A stretch of DNA of 64,000 nt from Hemerocallis citrina (lineage: Eukaryota; Streptophyta; Magnoliopsida; Asparagales; Asphodelaceae). Shown here in pieces: positions 10,650 to 20,836 of the stretch. A program made the position numbers and the translations under genes. Location: positions 146,630,941 through 146,694,940 of the forward strand of contig CM030361.1 of assembly GCA_017893485.1 (NCBI GenBank). Direction: 5' to 3'. The notes under the pieces were generated by a model. The model had not been told where the DNA came from and searched no databases. It saw only the letters and a list, made by a program, of their open reading frames with translations. How positions within the stretch are numbered: position 1 is the first letter of the stretch; each line of letters opens with the position of its first letter.

Positions 10650-11566
10650 TGTTGGAAATAGTTTTGGCATATTTCGAGCCAGATTCCGATGGGCTCCGGC
10701 CACTGGTGATGCCGGAAATTGATTAGATTATGTTCCTCTCGTCGAGTACTATTCCGTAATGTACTCACTTGCCAAAAATGGTTTTCCGTATGAATGAGAA
10801 ATGTAGGTCCAAAGTTGGGTACTCGAAATGTACTAACTTGGGCAGTTGGAATGGATAGTCCCACATCGGAAAATGAGAAAGATTTTCTCTAGTATATAAG
10901 CTAAAGAAATGAACTAAAGTTTGTAGCCCCGGGGTTACCACTAACGTGTAGTAGAGAGAGGACCTAGCCAAAACAACAAACACACACACGCGCGCTCTCA
11001 GTCCGGCCAGACCCCGGCTCTGGCTTCGGCTTGGTCTGGCTTGGCCTATATTTTTTTGCCTCGCTCCAAAATTTTCTCCAGTTACTGTTGAGGTTTTTCA
11101 AATTCTGTAACTGGTACCATTACTCTGTAACAGCAAAGTAATAGTTCATCAGTTACATTTTTGAACCATTACTCTGCTATTACAAAGTAATGGTGCCTTC
11201 AGTTACTCCCCTTCTCCTATAAGACCAGTAATTTTTGTCTGCCATTACACATAGTTTTCAAAATTCCGAGTCTCCTCCTTCTTGTTTTTCTTCCTCTGAG
11301 TCAGAGTCCGAGAGTACAACACAGCTACTGGTTCGCTGAGATCTCTGAAGCTAGGGTGCTGCTCTTTAGGAAAAGGTAATACAGTTGTATCCTGGGAGGC
11401 AATTCGTCAACCACCGTCACACTACGAGGCAAATTTTGCTTTAAGGACAAAAATCTTAATCTCGACTCTATATTAAAGTTCTGGTTTGTTCTTCTATTTC
11501 ATGTAATTGTATTTCTTCACAAATATTGTTAGCATTTTTCTATTTAATGAAATTCAAGTTCTGACA
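10650..11566 (+). repeat. 3' LTR of the second copia element (917 bp)
   Basis: It starts TGTTGGAAAT and ends AGTTCTGACA, followed by the ATGAT target duplication (11567-11571). The TATATAAG box is at the same relative place as in the 5' LTR. Confidence 0.95.
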
Positions 11567-11571
11567 ATGAT

Positions 11572-11958
11572 AAGAGCAAATTCATGTTGCTATACTTAGA
11601 GATGGAGTTTACAAATGCTGGGAGCAACATAATGGATGATTCAATGGTGAATAGTGTTTAAAAAACTGATGTGCTCAAGGAGAGGGCCTACACCCTATTT
11701 TATGCAAAGGGTCTTTCAATATGGTTCTGTAGCGTAATGGAGGAGGCCCCAAAATTGAAGGATAGTTCATCAAAATCTGTTTTGGACTATAATGATTCAA
11801 GTTTCTTTCTCTCCATCTTTTGCCGAGAGACAAAGCACTTCATCTTTGACCTAGGAGGAGGAAGACATATGGTCGCGTATTTGGAGAGGTTTTTGGACGG
11901 ATTTCATAGTGTTGAAGGAGGTCGTCATATTGACCTTGAGGTCAAGGTCAAATTATGA
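11572..11958 (+). pseudogene. unrecognised degraded coding-like stretch
   Basis: Resumes the host sequence after the copia insertion. One frame is open from about 11671 to 11955, including RERAYTLFY-like and GGGRHMVAYLERFLDGF segments, and ends DLEVKVKL. The tail faintly resembles the LEDKV tails of some gypsy Pol proteins, which would make this the end of an old gypsy pol. I cannot support a firm identity. Confidence 0.25.
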
Positions 11959-12690
11959 GGGAATAATTGAAACAGTCTCGAGCTGTGTCGAGCTATATTA
12001 ATTGAGCTGCAAGTTCTTTGTGTATCAGTCCGATTCCTCACGTATCTGTCCTCGGCATATTTTGTTTATTTTCTACGATTAATTGCATAAATAGTCTGTC
12101 TTTTTGTAATAAACACCCACTAAATAGTGGAGTCAGTTAAGTTGTTGGTTTCTTTTCTTTTTGTGGAATTTCCGCGCACTGCACATGCTACATGTCAACG
12201 CGGGTATGGTGGATCAACTATAGCTCTCTCTTTTTCCTCCTTCGTTCTCTTTGTATGGGAAGGGGAGCTATATGAAATGTATGAATGAATTGATATTAAA
12301 CTTCTAGTTTGTTCTTCTTCTTCCTTGTTCTTTTTCGTTCCTTAGCCTTCGAATAATGGCTGCCGGTACCATTAGCAGCTATGATGATCCACCGCCGGGT
12401 TGGATCGGGATCGTAACACCTACTCTAACTAATTATGTTTGTGTTGAGGAGGAAGAATTCAAAAGAGGTTGGTGATGACTGGTGACTCATGGTGAGTGGA
12501 TGATGGAGGAGGAAGGTGGAGTAGATGAAAGAAAATGGGGAGAAATAATTTGTTTTGTTATATCACAATGATCAATATGCAATCCATTCTGTAGGATATC
12601 ATATAGGTTTGTGTCATATGATTTATTTTCTGAGAAAGATGTGAACATCTTAGAGTTATTAGTGGGTGAGTTTTGCACCCAAAATTAGTT
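11959..12690 (+). other. old non-coding remnant, possibly LTR-derived
   Basis: No gene is visible. A pyrimidine-rich tract at about 12310-12345 precedes an ATG at 12357 with a short frame (MAAGTISSYDDPPPGW) that could be the start of a lost Gag. AT-rich sequence follows. Confidence 0.3.
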
Positions 12691-12973
12691 GGATAAGATC
12701 ATCCACAACAACTAGCCATTTGGGTTGCCATTTTTATATTGGGCAATCCAAATGGAAAAATTCCCCGAAACCTAACTAGCCATTTTGGTTGCCAAATTTG
12801 AGAATTGCCATTATTTTTCTCAGATTTGGCAACCCAAATAACCGTGCCAAATGTCCCATCACCACACATTTTTTTTCTTTTTCCACCAAATTTGAATATG
12901 TATACACTATTATAATTATATGTACACTATTAATACACTATTAATATACTATTATATACATATTTGGCAACCC

Positions 12974-12976
<3 letters not shown>
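12691..12976. other. AT-rich MITE-like stretch
   Basis: Repeated AACTAGCCATTTGGGTTGCC-type and TTTGGCAACCCAAAT-type segments occur in both orientations (about 12709, 12776, 12825, 12964). They form long imperfect inverted repeats typical of small non-autonomous DNA transposons. The right end is lost in the TA run, so no target duplication can be shown. Confidence 0.4.

Positions 12977-13048
<72 letters not shown>
12977..13048. repeat. (TA)36 microsatellite
   Basis: An uninterrupted TA run of 72 bp lies exactly at the junction between the MITE-like stretch and the Tat-1 LTR. The Ile-Tyr reading through it is meaningless. Confidence 0.97.
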
Positions 13049-13049
<1 letters not shown>

Positions 13050-13570
13050 CTGATGCAGGTTTGTTTTTGGGGTGTGGCTGCAACAGGTGTGAGTTCTCTC
13101 AATTTGTATAGTGGAAGTCGCGGTACTGGCTATACGCTCGACCCATGGCTGAGGGAGCGGCTCGGGAGTAGCAGGAGTGAGATGAAGGAAGGATGCTTAG
13201 CTCGGATCTAGTAGCTCGGCTTGGATCTTCGGGGCTCGGCTCGGTCTTGTGTACCTGCACTCAACCTCGAAACACCGGGAGAGATCCCGGTGACAGACCC
13301 TCTGATGATCTAGTCAGTCACTTGAAAGTAACAAGAGCTAGGGTTTTTAGAGAGGAAAAATTGATTACCTTTGAGTGAAGGAGAGGGCCTAGTATTTATA
13401 TGCAGAGAAAACAGGTCTGAGATCCTGCTGGGCCGGGTTTAGGACCCGTTTGCTCGTGGGCTAGATGTGGCAGAATCCCATGAGGCTCTGGGTTGATCTA
13501 ATGATCATGGGAGAGCGGGTTTTGAGGGGATCTGGTGGCCCAGAAGGGCCACGTCATCTGACCCATATCA
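13049..13570 (-). repeat. 3' LTR of Tat-1
   Basis: Similar in layout to the Tat-2 LTRs: CTGATGCAGG at the left, a TATAAATACT box in minus reading at 13391-13400, and an ACCCATATCA end followed by GGAGCCCCC. The terminal TGTTAC expected at the left is not seen and was probably lost in the adjoining TA run, so the left border is approximate. Confidence 0.8.
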
Positions 13571-13590
13571 GGAGCCCCCACCTTCTTGAG
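13571..13590 (-). promoter_or_regulatory. polypurine tract of Tat-1
   Basis: The minus strand reads AAGAAGGTGGGGGCTCC up to the LTR. It is closely similar to the Tat-2 tract at 23841-23855. Confidence 0.8.
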
Positions 13591-13739
13591 GGCTGGATAA
13601 CCTAGCTATGTAGGAGTGGTTTTGCCTCTGCAGGAAGAGCGAAGGGGTGTGTATGGCGAAAAATGGGGTTTGTATCTTCCTGGAAAGGCCAGTGGGGTAG
13701 GATGAAGGGGATCCTTTTTTGGAGTCGTGAGGGGCATCG

Positions 13740-14240
13740 AGTGCCGAAGAGTAGGAGCTCGCTTAGCCGAGCTTCGAGGGTCGAGAGACGAGCCCCCTCA
13801 CTTATTGGAAAAGCTAGGGGACGTCGAGATATGAAGAGTAGGAGCTCGCTTAGCCAAGCGTCGAGGGTCGGGAGACAAGCGCCCTCACTTGTTTGGAAAG
13901 GCTAGGGGACGTCGAGATCAGTAGAGTAGGAGCTCGCTTAGCTGAGCGTCGAGGGTTGGGAGACGAGCCTCCTCACTTGTTAAAAAATCTTGGGGACGTC
14001 TAGATCCGTAGAGTAGGTGCTCACATAGCCGAGCGTCGAGGGTCGGGAGACGAGCCCCTCACTTGTTTGGAAAAGCTAGGGGACGTCGAGATCCGTAGAG
14101 TAGGAGCTCACTTAGCCGAGCGTCGAGGGTCGGTAGACGAGCCCCCTCACTTGTTGGAAAAGCTAGGGGACGTCGAGATCTGAAGAGTAGGAGCTCACTT
14201 AGTCGAGCATCGATGGTCGGCAGACGAGCCCCCTGTCCGT
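13740..14240. repeat. 87-bp tandem array, about 6 copies
   Basis: GTAGGAGCTC or close variants recur at 13751, 13838, 13926, 14013, 14100 and 14187, a spacing of 87-88 bp. Each unit also carries GACGTCGAGAT and GAGACGAGC. It lies in the 3' untranslated region of Tat-1 and passes directly into the 54-bp array. Confidence 0.9.
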
Positions 14241-17200
14241 CGCCGAGAAGCTTTTTGTGGCTTGTGGTGACATCCGAGTGCCAAGCCCCCAAAACTTGTT
14301 TGGAAAAGCTATGGTGGCTTAGGCGGTGACATCTGAGCGCCGAGCCTCAAGCTTGTAGGAGAAGATTTTGTGACTCGCGGTGACATCGAGCGCCGAGCCT
14401 CAGACTTGTTAGAGAAGCTTTTGTGGCTCGCGGTGCCATCCGAGTGCCGAGCCTCAAGCTTGTAGGAGAATATTTTGTGGCTCGCGGTGCCATCCAAGCA
14501 TCGTGGCTCACGGTGATATCTGAGCACCGAGCCTCAAGCATGTAGGAGAAGCTTTTGTGGCTCGCGGTGCCATCCGAGCGCCTGAGCATCAAGCTTGTAA
14601 GAGAAGCTTTTGTGGCTCGCGGTGCCATCCGAGCGCCGAGCATCAAGCTTGTAGGAGAAGCTTTTGTGGCTCGCGGTGATATCCGAGCACCGAGCATCAA
14701 GCTTGTAGGAGAAGCTTTTGTTGCTCGCGGTGACATCCGAGCGCCGAGCATCAAGCTTGTAGGAGAAGCTTTTGTGGCTCGTAGTGACATCCGAGTGCCA
14801 AGCATCAAGCTTGTAGGAGAAGCTTTTATGGCTCGCGGTGACATCCGAGCGCCTGTGCATCAAGCTTGTAAGAGAAGCTTTTATGGCTCACGGTGACATC
14901 CGAGCATCGAGCCCCCAAAACTTGTTGGAAAAACATTGGTGGCTTGGCGGTGACATCCGAGAGTCGAGCCTCGAGCTTATAGGAGAAGCTTTTGTGGCTC
15001 GCGGTGCCATCCGAGCGCCAGAGCATCAAGCTTGTAGGAGAAGATTTTGTGGCTCATGGTGCCATCCGAGCACCGAGCTTTAGACTTGTTGGAGAAGCTT
15101 TTGTGGCTCGCGGTGCCATCGGAGTGCCGAGCCTCAAGCTTGTAGGAGAAGCTTTTGTAGCTCGCGGTGACATTCGAGCGCCGAGCATCAAGCATGTAGG
15201 AGAAGCTTTTGTGGCTCGTGGTGACATCCGAGTATTGTGCCCCCAAAACTTGTTTGAAAAGCTTTGATGGTTTGGCGGTGACATCCAAGCGCCGATCCTC
15301 AAGCTTGTAGGAGAAGCTTTTGCGGCTCGCTGTGCCATCCGAGCGCCGAGCATCAAGCTTGTAGGAAAAGCTTCCGTGGCTCGCAGTGCCATCCGAGCGC
15401 CGAGCCTCAAGCTTGTAGGAGAAGCTTTTGTGGCTCGCGGTGCCCTCAGAGCGCCGAGCCTCAGGTTTGTTGGAGAAGCTTATGTGTGGTTTGTCGTTGG
15501 TGGGATGGTGTATTAGTTATGGCGGCCGAATGAGATCTAATGATTTCACCTCATTTAATGCGTAGGGTATAGAAGCCTTTGTGGCTCGTGGTGACATCCG
15601 AGCGTGGAGCCCCAAGTTTGTAGGAGAAGCTTTTGTGGCTCGCGGTGTCATCCGAGCATCGAGCCCAAAACTTGTAGGAGAAGTTTTTGTGGCTCGTGGT
15701 GTCATCCAAGCGTCGAGCCCGAAACTTGTAGGCGAAGCTTTTGTAGCTCGCGGTGACATTCCGAGCGCCGAGCCCAAAACTTGTAGAAGAAGCTTTTGGA
15801 GCTCGCGGCGACATCCGAGCGTCGAGCCCGAAACATGTAGTAGAAGCTTTTGTAGCTCGCCGTGACATCCGAGTGCCGAGCCTCAAGCTTGTAGGAGAAG
15901 CTTTTGGGGCTCGTGGTGCCATCCGAGCGCCGAGCATCAAGCTTGTAGAGGAAGCTTTTGTGGCTCGCGGTGACATCCGAGCACCGAGCATCAAGCTTGT
16001 AGAAGAAGCTTTTGTGGCTCGCAGGTGACATCCGAGCGCCGAGCATCAAGCTTGTAGGAGAAGCTTTTATCGCTCGTGGTGACATCGAGGTGCCGTGCAT
16101 CAAGCTTGTGGGAGAAGCTTTTATGGCTCGTGGTGACATCCGAGCGCCATGCATCAAGCTTGTAAGAGAAGCTTTTGTGGCTCGTGTTGACATCCGAGCA
16201 TCGAGCCACCAAAACTTGTTGGAAAAGCTTCCGTGGCTTGGCAGTGACATCCGAGCGCCGAGCCTCGAGCTTTCAGGAGAAGCTTTTGTGGCTTGCGGTG
16301 CCATCCGAGCGCCGAGCATCAAGCTTGTAAGAGAAGATATTGTGGCTTGCGATGCCATCCGAGTGCCGAGCCTTAGACTTTTTAGAGAAGCTTTTGTGGC
16401 TCGCGGTACCATCGGAGCACCGAGCCTCAAGCTTGTAGGAGAAGCTTTTGTTGCTCACGGTGACATCCGAGCGCCGAGCATCAAGCTTGTAGGAGAAGGT
16501 TTTGTGGCTCGCTGTGACATCCGAGCGCCGAGCATCAAGCTTGTAGGAGAAGCTTTTGTGGCTCGCTGTGACATTCGAGCACCGAGCATCAAGCTTGTAG
16601 GAGAAGCTTTTGTGGCTCGCGGTGACATCCGAGCGCCGAGCATCAAGCTTGTAGGAGAAGCTTTTATGGCTCGTGGTGACATCTGAGCATCGTGCCCCGA
16701 AAAGTTGTTTGAAAAGCTTTGGCGGCTTGGCAGTGACATCCGAGCGCCGAGCCTCAAGCTTGTAGGAGAAGCTTTTGTGGCTCGCGGTGCCATCCGAGCG
16801 CCGAGCATCAAGCTTGTAGGAGAAGCTTCCGTGGCTCGCGGTGCCATCCGAGCGCCGAGCCTCAAGCTTGTAGAAGAAACTTTTGTGGCTCGCGGTGCCC
16901 TCAGAGCACCTGAGCCTCAGGTTTGTTGGAGAAGCTTATGTGTGGTTTGTCGTAGGTGGTATGGTGTATTAGTTATGGTGGCCGAATGAAATCTAATGAT
17001 TTCACCTCATTTAATGCTTAGGGTATAGAAGACTTTGTGGCTCGTGGTGACATCCGAGCGCGGAGCCCCAAGTTTGTAGGAGAAGTTTTTGTGGCTCGCG
17101 GTGTCATCCGAGCATCGAGCCCAAAACTTGTAGGAGAAGTTTTTGTGGCTCGTGGTGTCATCCGAGCGTCGAGCCCTGAAACTTGTAGGATTAGCTTTTG

Positions 17201-17460
17201 TAGCTTGCGGTGACATCCGAGCGCCGAGCCCGAAACTTGTAGGAGAAGCTTTTGGAGCTCGCGGTGACATCCGAGCGTCGAGCCCACAACTTGTAGGATA
17301 AGCTTCTGTAGCTCGCGGTGACATCCGAGCGCTGAGCCTCAAGCTTGTTGGAGAAGCTTTTGTGGCTTGTGGTGCCATCCGAGCGTCGAGCCTCAAGCTT
17401 GTTGGAGAAGCTTTTGTTGTTCGTGGTGACATCCGAGCGTCGAGCCCCAGACTTGTTAGA
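14241..17460. repeat. 54-bp tandem array, about 55-60 copies, with higher-order structure
   Basis: The unit contains GTGGCTCGCGGTGACATCCG and two AAGCTT sites 15 bp apart; consecutive units are 54 bp apart (for example 14714 and 14768). Because 54 is a multiple of three, the same peptide recurs in each frame: an 18-residue plus-strand repeat (core LVGEAFVARGDIRAP) and an 18-residue minus-strand repeat (core SPRATKASPTSLMLGA). A non-repeat marker of about 90 bp (TGTGTGGTTTGTCG ... CCTCATTTAATG) occurs at 15481 and again at 16937, giving a higher-order period of 1456 bp, close to 27 units. Arrays in 3' untranslated regions are known for Tat/Ogre-type elements and can seed satellites. Confidence 0.95.
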
Positions 17461-17672
17461 AAATCCTGGGGTAGTACTCTAGTAGTTGGCCACGCGTTCC
17501 GAGCTGTTGTACCAGCTGATAGGGCTGATGGTAAAGAGGTAATTTTGCACTCTAGGCTGACGTCATAGGCGTGAGAATCGAAGCGCTTTAGATCCTGGTG
17601 GCCATTGGATCTTGATGATCAAGATCCAATGGTTAGATCTTTTCGTGAAAATCGAGGAGTCCCTTCCTCTAT

Positions 17673-17680
17673 TATAAATA
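17673..17680 (+). promoter_or_regulatory. TATA box for the antisense gene of Tat-1
   Basis: TATAAATA is followed by a C-rich run and lies 143 bp before the ATG at 17816. Tat-2 has TATAAAT plus a C-run at the equivalent place (26826). A promoter on the strand opposite to gag-pol is therefore likely. Confidence 0.65.
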
Positions 17681-19015
17681 TCCCACCCCCCTTTCATTTC
17701 TCCACTTTGCGTTCAATCTCTGAGACAACAGGAATTTCTTTCACATCCGTCGACGACCATTTTTCGGTGATCTTCCCGTTTCTCGGTATACCATGTTAGT
17801 GTTTTTGAGTTCGTAATGTCGTGCTCTCAGTCCGGCTTCGAGGCAAGCTCTTTAGGTCGTTCTGAGGAGGAAGTCCAGTCGACGTCGAAATCTTGGTCTC
17901 TTGGTGACCTTGAAGTGAAAGAGGAGGTTCAGTCGGACTTAGGATTGGGGGGCGAGGGTGTCGTTGTTTATGACCTGCTCACTTTGCGAGTCCATAGGCC
18001 GGGGGAGGAGCTTGTGGAGGAGGGTAAGCACGAGGAAGGAAACCCCGAGGGGGAGGAGTTCATTGAGGAGGGGAGCACGAGGAAGGAGACCCTGAGGGGA
18101 AGGAGTTTGGTGCGGAGGACGACCAGGAGAGGCCCGAACGGGGAACCGAGGGAGGCAACGATCGGGAAGAGGGGGAAGGAGGAACCATGGGAGAGGTAGC
18201 TGGGGAAGAAACAGATATTCCACCTCTGCCCTCGTCATCGACCCCATCTCCGGAGAATAATCTTCGCCCCTTGGAGAAAAAGGAAGTGGATTCATTCCGA
18301 TAGTTCGGGCTCGCCAGATAAATACAGACCCGAGCCCGGGTTCAAGTTTCCCCCCGCGTCCAATAAAAACCTAGGGTCGACTAGGATGTACTTTGAGGGC
18401 GAATTACCTGCATATCTTAAGGGCGGCCTACTTCATTCCGAAGGAATTCGAACTTCTGATGCCGAACCCCAGAATTCGTCTGACCACAGCACTGGAGTCG
18501 AGCTTCTGCATGTTTCTCAAGGACGCCTTCATCTCGGGATTGAGGCTGCCGTTGCACCCATTCATCGTGAGGGTTTTGAAGTGGGGGGAGCTGAGTCCAA
18601 TGCAGTATGGCCCTAACTCGTGGAAACACCAGGTTTGCTTCATTCTGAAGTGCCAGGAGAAGGGGATCAAGCCGAGGCTCACGTACTTCCGTGCCATCGT
18701 AGGGATGAGCTCGCTCGGAGATACGGAAGGGATTTTTTACCTATCGCCGCGTCCTCACAGGAGGGTGATGCACGACCATCTGGACTCCATCAAAGGATGA
18801 AAGGAGAAGTATTTTATCGTCCAGGAGCGAGAAGCCTTGGAAGATTCCAACTGTTTGGAATTTTAGTAAGCCAAACCACAAGCCCCCTAAGGGTAGTGAG
18901 TTGACGGATAAAGAGTGGGCAACAGTAGAGAAGATTGTGGAAGGGCATAGCATAGGGTGGCCGCGCATCACGGAGTTGCACCGAGCTCGAGCCGGACGGA
19001 GCCCAGCCGACCCTA

Positions 19016-19090
19016 GTATGTTTTTGTTTCGAATTTCTTTATCTTCCTGCCTTCGTGTTAACATTTTTTCATTTTTCTTTCTTTTTGTAG
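19016..19090 (+). other. intron 1 of Tat-1 antisense gene
   Basis: GTATGTTTTT to TTTTTGTAG, 75 bp, pyrimidine-rich before the acceptor. Joining gives ...GCC GAC CCT A|AG ATG, phase 1. Tat-2 has an intron at the identical position and phase. Confidence 0.75.
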
Positions 19091-19540
19091 AGATGTCTGC
19101 CAAGCAGCTCGACAATCGACAGGCCTTGCTGGCCATAGCCGCCAAGATGAGGGCCGACCAAGAGAAGAATGCTACCTCGACAGTGGGGCCCAATAAAGGG
19201 CCAGCCTCAGGGCCCATGGAGCCGTCCCCAAAGAGGACAAAAAAGCATCACCACTCGTCGAGGTCGACGAAGGAACCGGGGGCAAGCTCTGGTAGTAAGA
19301 AAGTTGCCCCGTCTTGAAGGAGGGGCTCCCGCCACTTCGCCCCGATGCCGAGGAGATGGTGGGCAGGCAGGGCCTGAGGCCGCACATTCCGGAATGGGGG
19401 TCAAGGCAGGGGATACCCTGACCGAGGGCTCAGTGGTGCTGGAGGTGGTAGAGCATCTCGCCAAAGAGCAGGATCGGATGACTCTGGAAACAAAGACATC
19501 CGCGATGACCTACATGAGGTGGGCTCAGGCGCATATTTCA

Positions 19541-19608
19541 GTAAGTGGTTGGTATTTGCTTTATGCATAGAATTTAAGAATTTTTCTAACTTGATCTTCC
19601 TCGGCCAG
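19541..19608 (+). other. intron 2 of Tat-1 antisense gene
   Basis: GTAAGTGG to CTCGGCCAG, 68 bp, phase 0 (CAT ATT TCA|GCA TTG). It matches the position and phase of intron 2 in Tat-2. Confidence 0.7.
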
Positions 19609-19989
19609 GCATTGCCCCATGGGTAGCACTTCCACAAGTGCCTAGAGAAGGAGGTGCTTATCGAGAGGAGGAACACCAAGAAGTATTTCCGTGAGGGGAC
19701 TAAACTGAAGGAAGAGCTGACGGAGGCCCAGTCTGCCCAGGTGGTCTTCCAAGCTCAGATGGCCTCGCTGCACGACCATCATTCGAACGAGCTGGCACAT
19801 TTTCGGGCTAAGGCCAAGGCGGAGGCTGAGGAGATGCAGAACGCCTTGGCAGATGCTTTGATCCAGGCTCAGGACAAAGCCTACGCTCAGGCCAAGGAGC
19901 ACTTCGTGCAGGTCTACCCGGAGGCTCGGGTCGACCACCTTCACTTCGAGTGGCTGGCTTCCCGTGCATCCGCCGATGCCTGGCGGTGA

Positions 19990-20255
19990 GGACGAGGAGG
20001 AGACAGATATCCCTCGTCAGGAGGGGCCGGGAGCGGTCCGATCTTCGAAGAGGTGTCATCCCCCTCTAAAAAGTAGTTTAGGAATTTTTACTTTCTTTTG
20101 ACTTGTATTTTTGGCTTGCGCGGACTGGCCATCGCTTTTTGTAACCCAAAATTTTGAATTTATGAAAGAAAAGATTTTTTTGCCGATCCTCTGTGACTTG
20201 TAGTTTTTCGCAAGCTTCTTTAGTGACCCGTTGCTTTTTCCCCTCTTCTTGATAG
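19990..20255 (+). other. spacer between antisense genes 1 and 2
   Basis: AT-rich spacer ending in a pyrimidine-rich splice-acceptor-like TCTTCTTGATAG at 20255. The short block CGGACTGGCCA (20121-20131) is also present in the Tat-2 spacer (29437-29447), which suggests a conserved 3' end or an intron element. Confidence 0.5.
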
Positions 20256-20723
20256 ATGCATGAGACCATCGGTGCCGACCTGTGTTCCGCCGAGGTCTTC
20301 CGGCTTCAAAATGAGCTGGTGTCCAAGGAGAGAGTGCTAACGCGCCATCGTAAGCAGGCTCGTGATCGAGAGGCCATGGTAAACTATTTTATGAACAAGT
20401 CTAAGGAGCTCAGCCTAGAAACCGCTCGCCTGAAGAAGGCCATAGCCGACCGGGACTGGGGGAGAGTCGAGACAAACTGGTCAATCTCGGATGCCTCCGC
20501 CGGTCGACCGGCTTCAGAGTCCTTTCTTCGCGAGAACGTCATAGAGAAGGAGTTGGAGATTCAGAGGTTGAAGCTTATGCTAGGCACTGGTCCTTCTCCG
20601 ACCTTTTATCTGAAGACGGCATGGCCTGCCGACGCGCAGAGTTTCGTTGCCGGGATGGCCTTACTTGAGGCAGGTGGCATCGGCCACAAGGGTCCTGTGG
20701 GAAGCACTGAGTTCGAGTTTTGA
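20256..20723 (+). pseudogene. Tat-1 antisense gene 2 (coiled coil)
   Basis: A 155-residue open frame begins MHETIGADLC right after the acceptor-like AG. Residues from about 15 to 65 are heptad-like and highly charged (VFRLQNELVSKERVLTRHRK), followed by a Ser/Gly-rich stretch and KELEIQRLKLM. It has the same place and character as 29595-30433 in Tat-2 (coiled coil, then Ser/Arg-rich tail with DAQS and WP/VWSSG-like segments). It may be a further exon of gene 1. A coiled-coil partner role is only a guess. Confidence 0.55.
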
Positions 20724-20782
20724 GCCAAGTGATTTGTAATATCTTTATTGTATCGTGTGGCCGTTTGCAGCACTCCATGAGT

Positions 20783-20788
20783 AATAAA
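20783..20788 (+). terminator. polyadenylation signal AATAAA
   Basis: AATAAA lies 60 bp after the stop of antisense gene 2. Tat-2 has AATAAA at 30516-30521 at the equivalent place. Confidence 0.5.
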
Positions 20789-20836
20789 ACTTCGATTTCT
20801 TTGATAATTTGTCGAGTGAGACTGGCAGGAGCGTAG

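Larger units (their letters stand above)
4992..11566 (+). mobile_element. complete but inactive Ty1/copia element (6575 bp)
   Basis: Full structure on the plus strand: 5' LTR 4992-5894, gag about 5950-6939, pol about 6940-10025 (protease, integrase, RT, RNase H), purine tract 10636-10649, 3' LTR 10650-11566, and ATGAT duplications outside. Integrase precedes RT. Lineage is near Tnt1/Tork by general appearance (inference). At least a dozen in-frame stops are visible through gag and pol, most of them TAG or TGA where related proteins have Gln, Trp or Arg. No canonical TGGTATCAGAGC primer site follows the 5' LTR. Confidence 0.95.
17816..19989 (+). pseudogene. Tat-1 antisense gene 1 (three exons, broken)
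   Basis: Starts at ATG 17816 with an acidic Glu/Ser-rich N-terminus. The best-conserved part is 18393-18800, reading LRLPLHPFIVRVLKW, SPMQYGPNSWKH, ILKCQEKG and FYLSPRP. It aligns residue by residue with Tat-2 antisense gene 1 and resembles the plant 'putative gypsy-type transposon' domain (Pfam Transposase_28). Exon 1 ends at 19015. Exon 2 (19091-19540) begins KMSAKQLDN. Exon 3 (19609-19989) is a charged coiled coil (LKEELTEAQSAQVVFQAQM). Frame changes occur near 18200-18390, 18800-18900 and about 19310. Function is unknown; the domain name does not imply transposase activity. Confidence 0.75.
13049..20835 (-). mobile_element. Tat-type Ty3/gypsy element, 3' half only (Tat-1)
   Basis: Oriented on the minus strand by its 3' LTR (13049-13570), purine tract (13571-13590) and layout. 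From left to right come the LTR, tandem arrays in the 3' untranslated region, then an antisense gene block on the plus strand. This matches Tat-2 (23254-38680) region by region. Gag, protease, RT and integrase should follow to the right but are missing: at about 20835 the sequence switches to a chromovirus Gag. It is therefore a truncated element. Confidence 0.82.

Noticed and set aside
12920..13111. Small ORF with an Ile-Tyr run
   Set aside because: Entirely the (TA)36 microsatellite.
15702..16430. 242-codon minus-strand frame (and the 224-codon plus-strand frame at 16012-16686)
   Set aside because: Both are products of a 54-bp tandem repeat whose length is divisible by three. They have no domain and are open on both strands at once.
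14241..17460. CRISPR-like array
   Set aside because: Units are contiguous 54-bp repeats without unique spacers, inside a plant retrotransposon; eukaryotic context.
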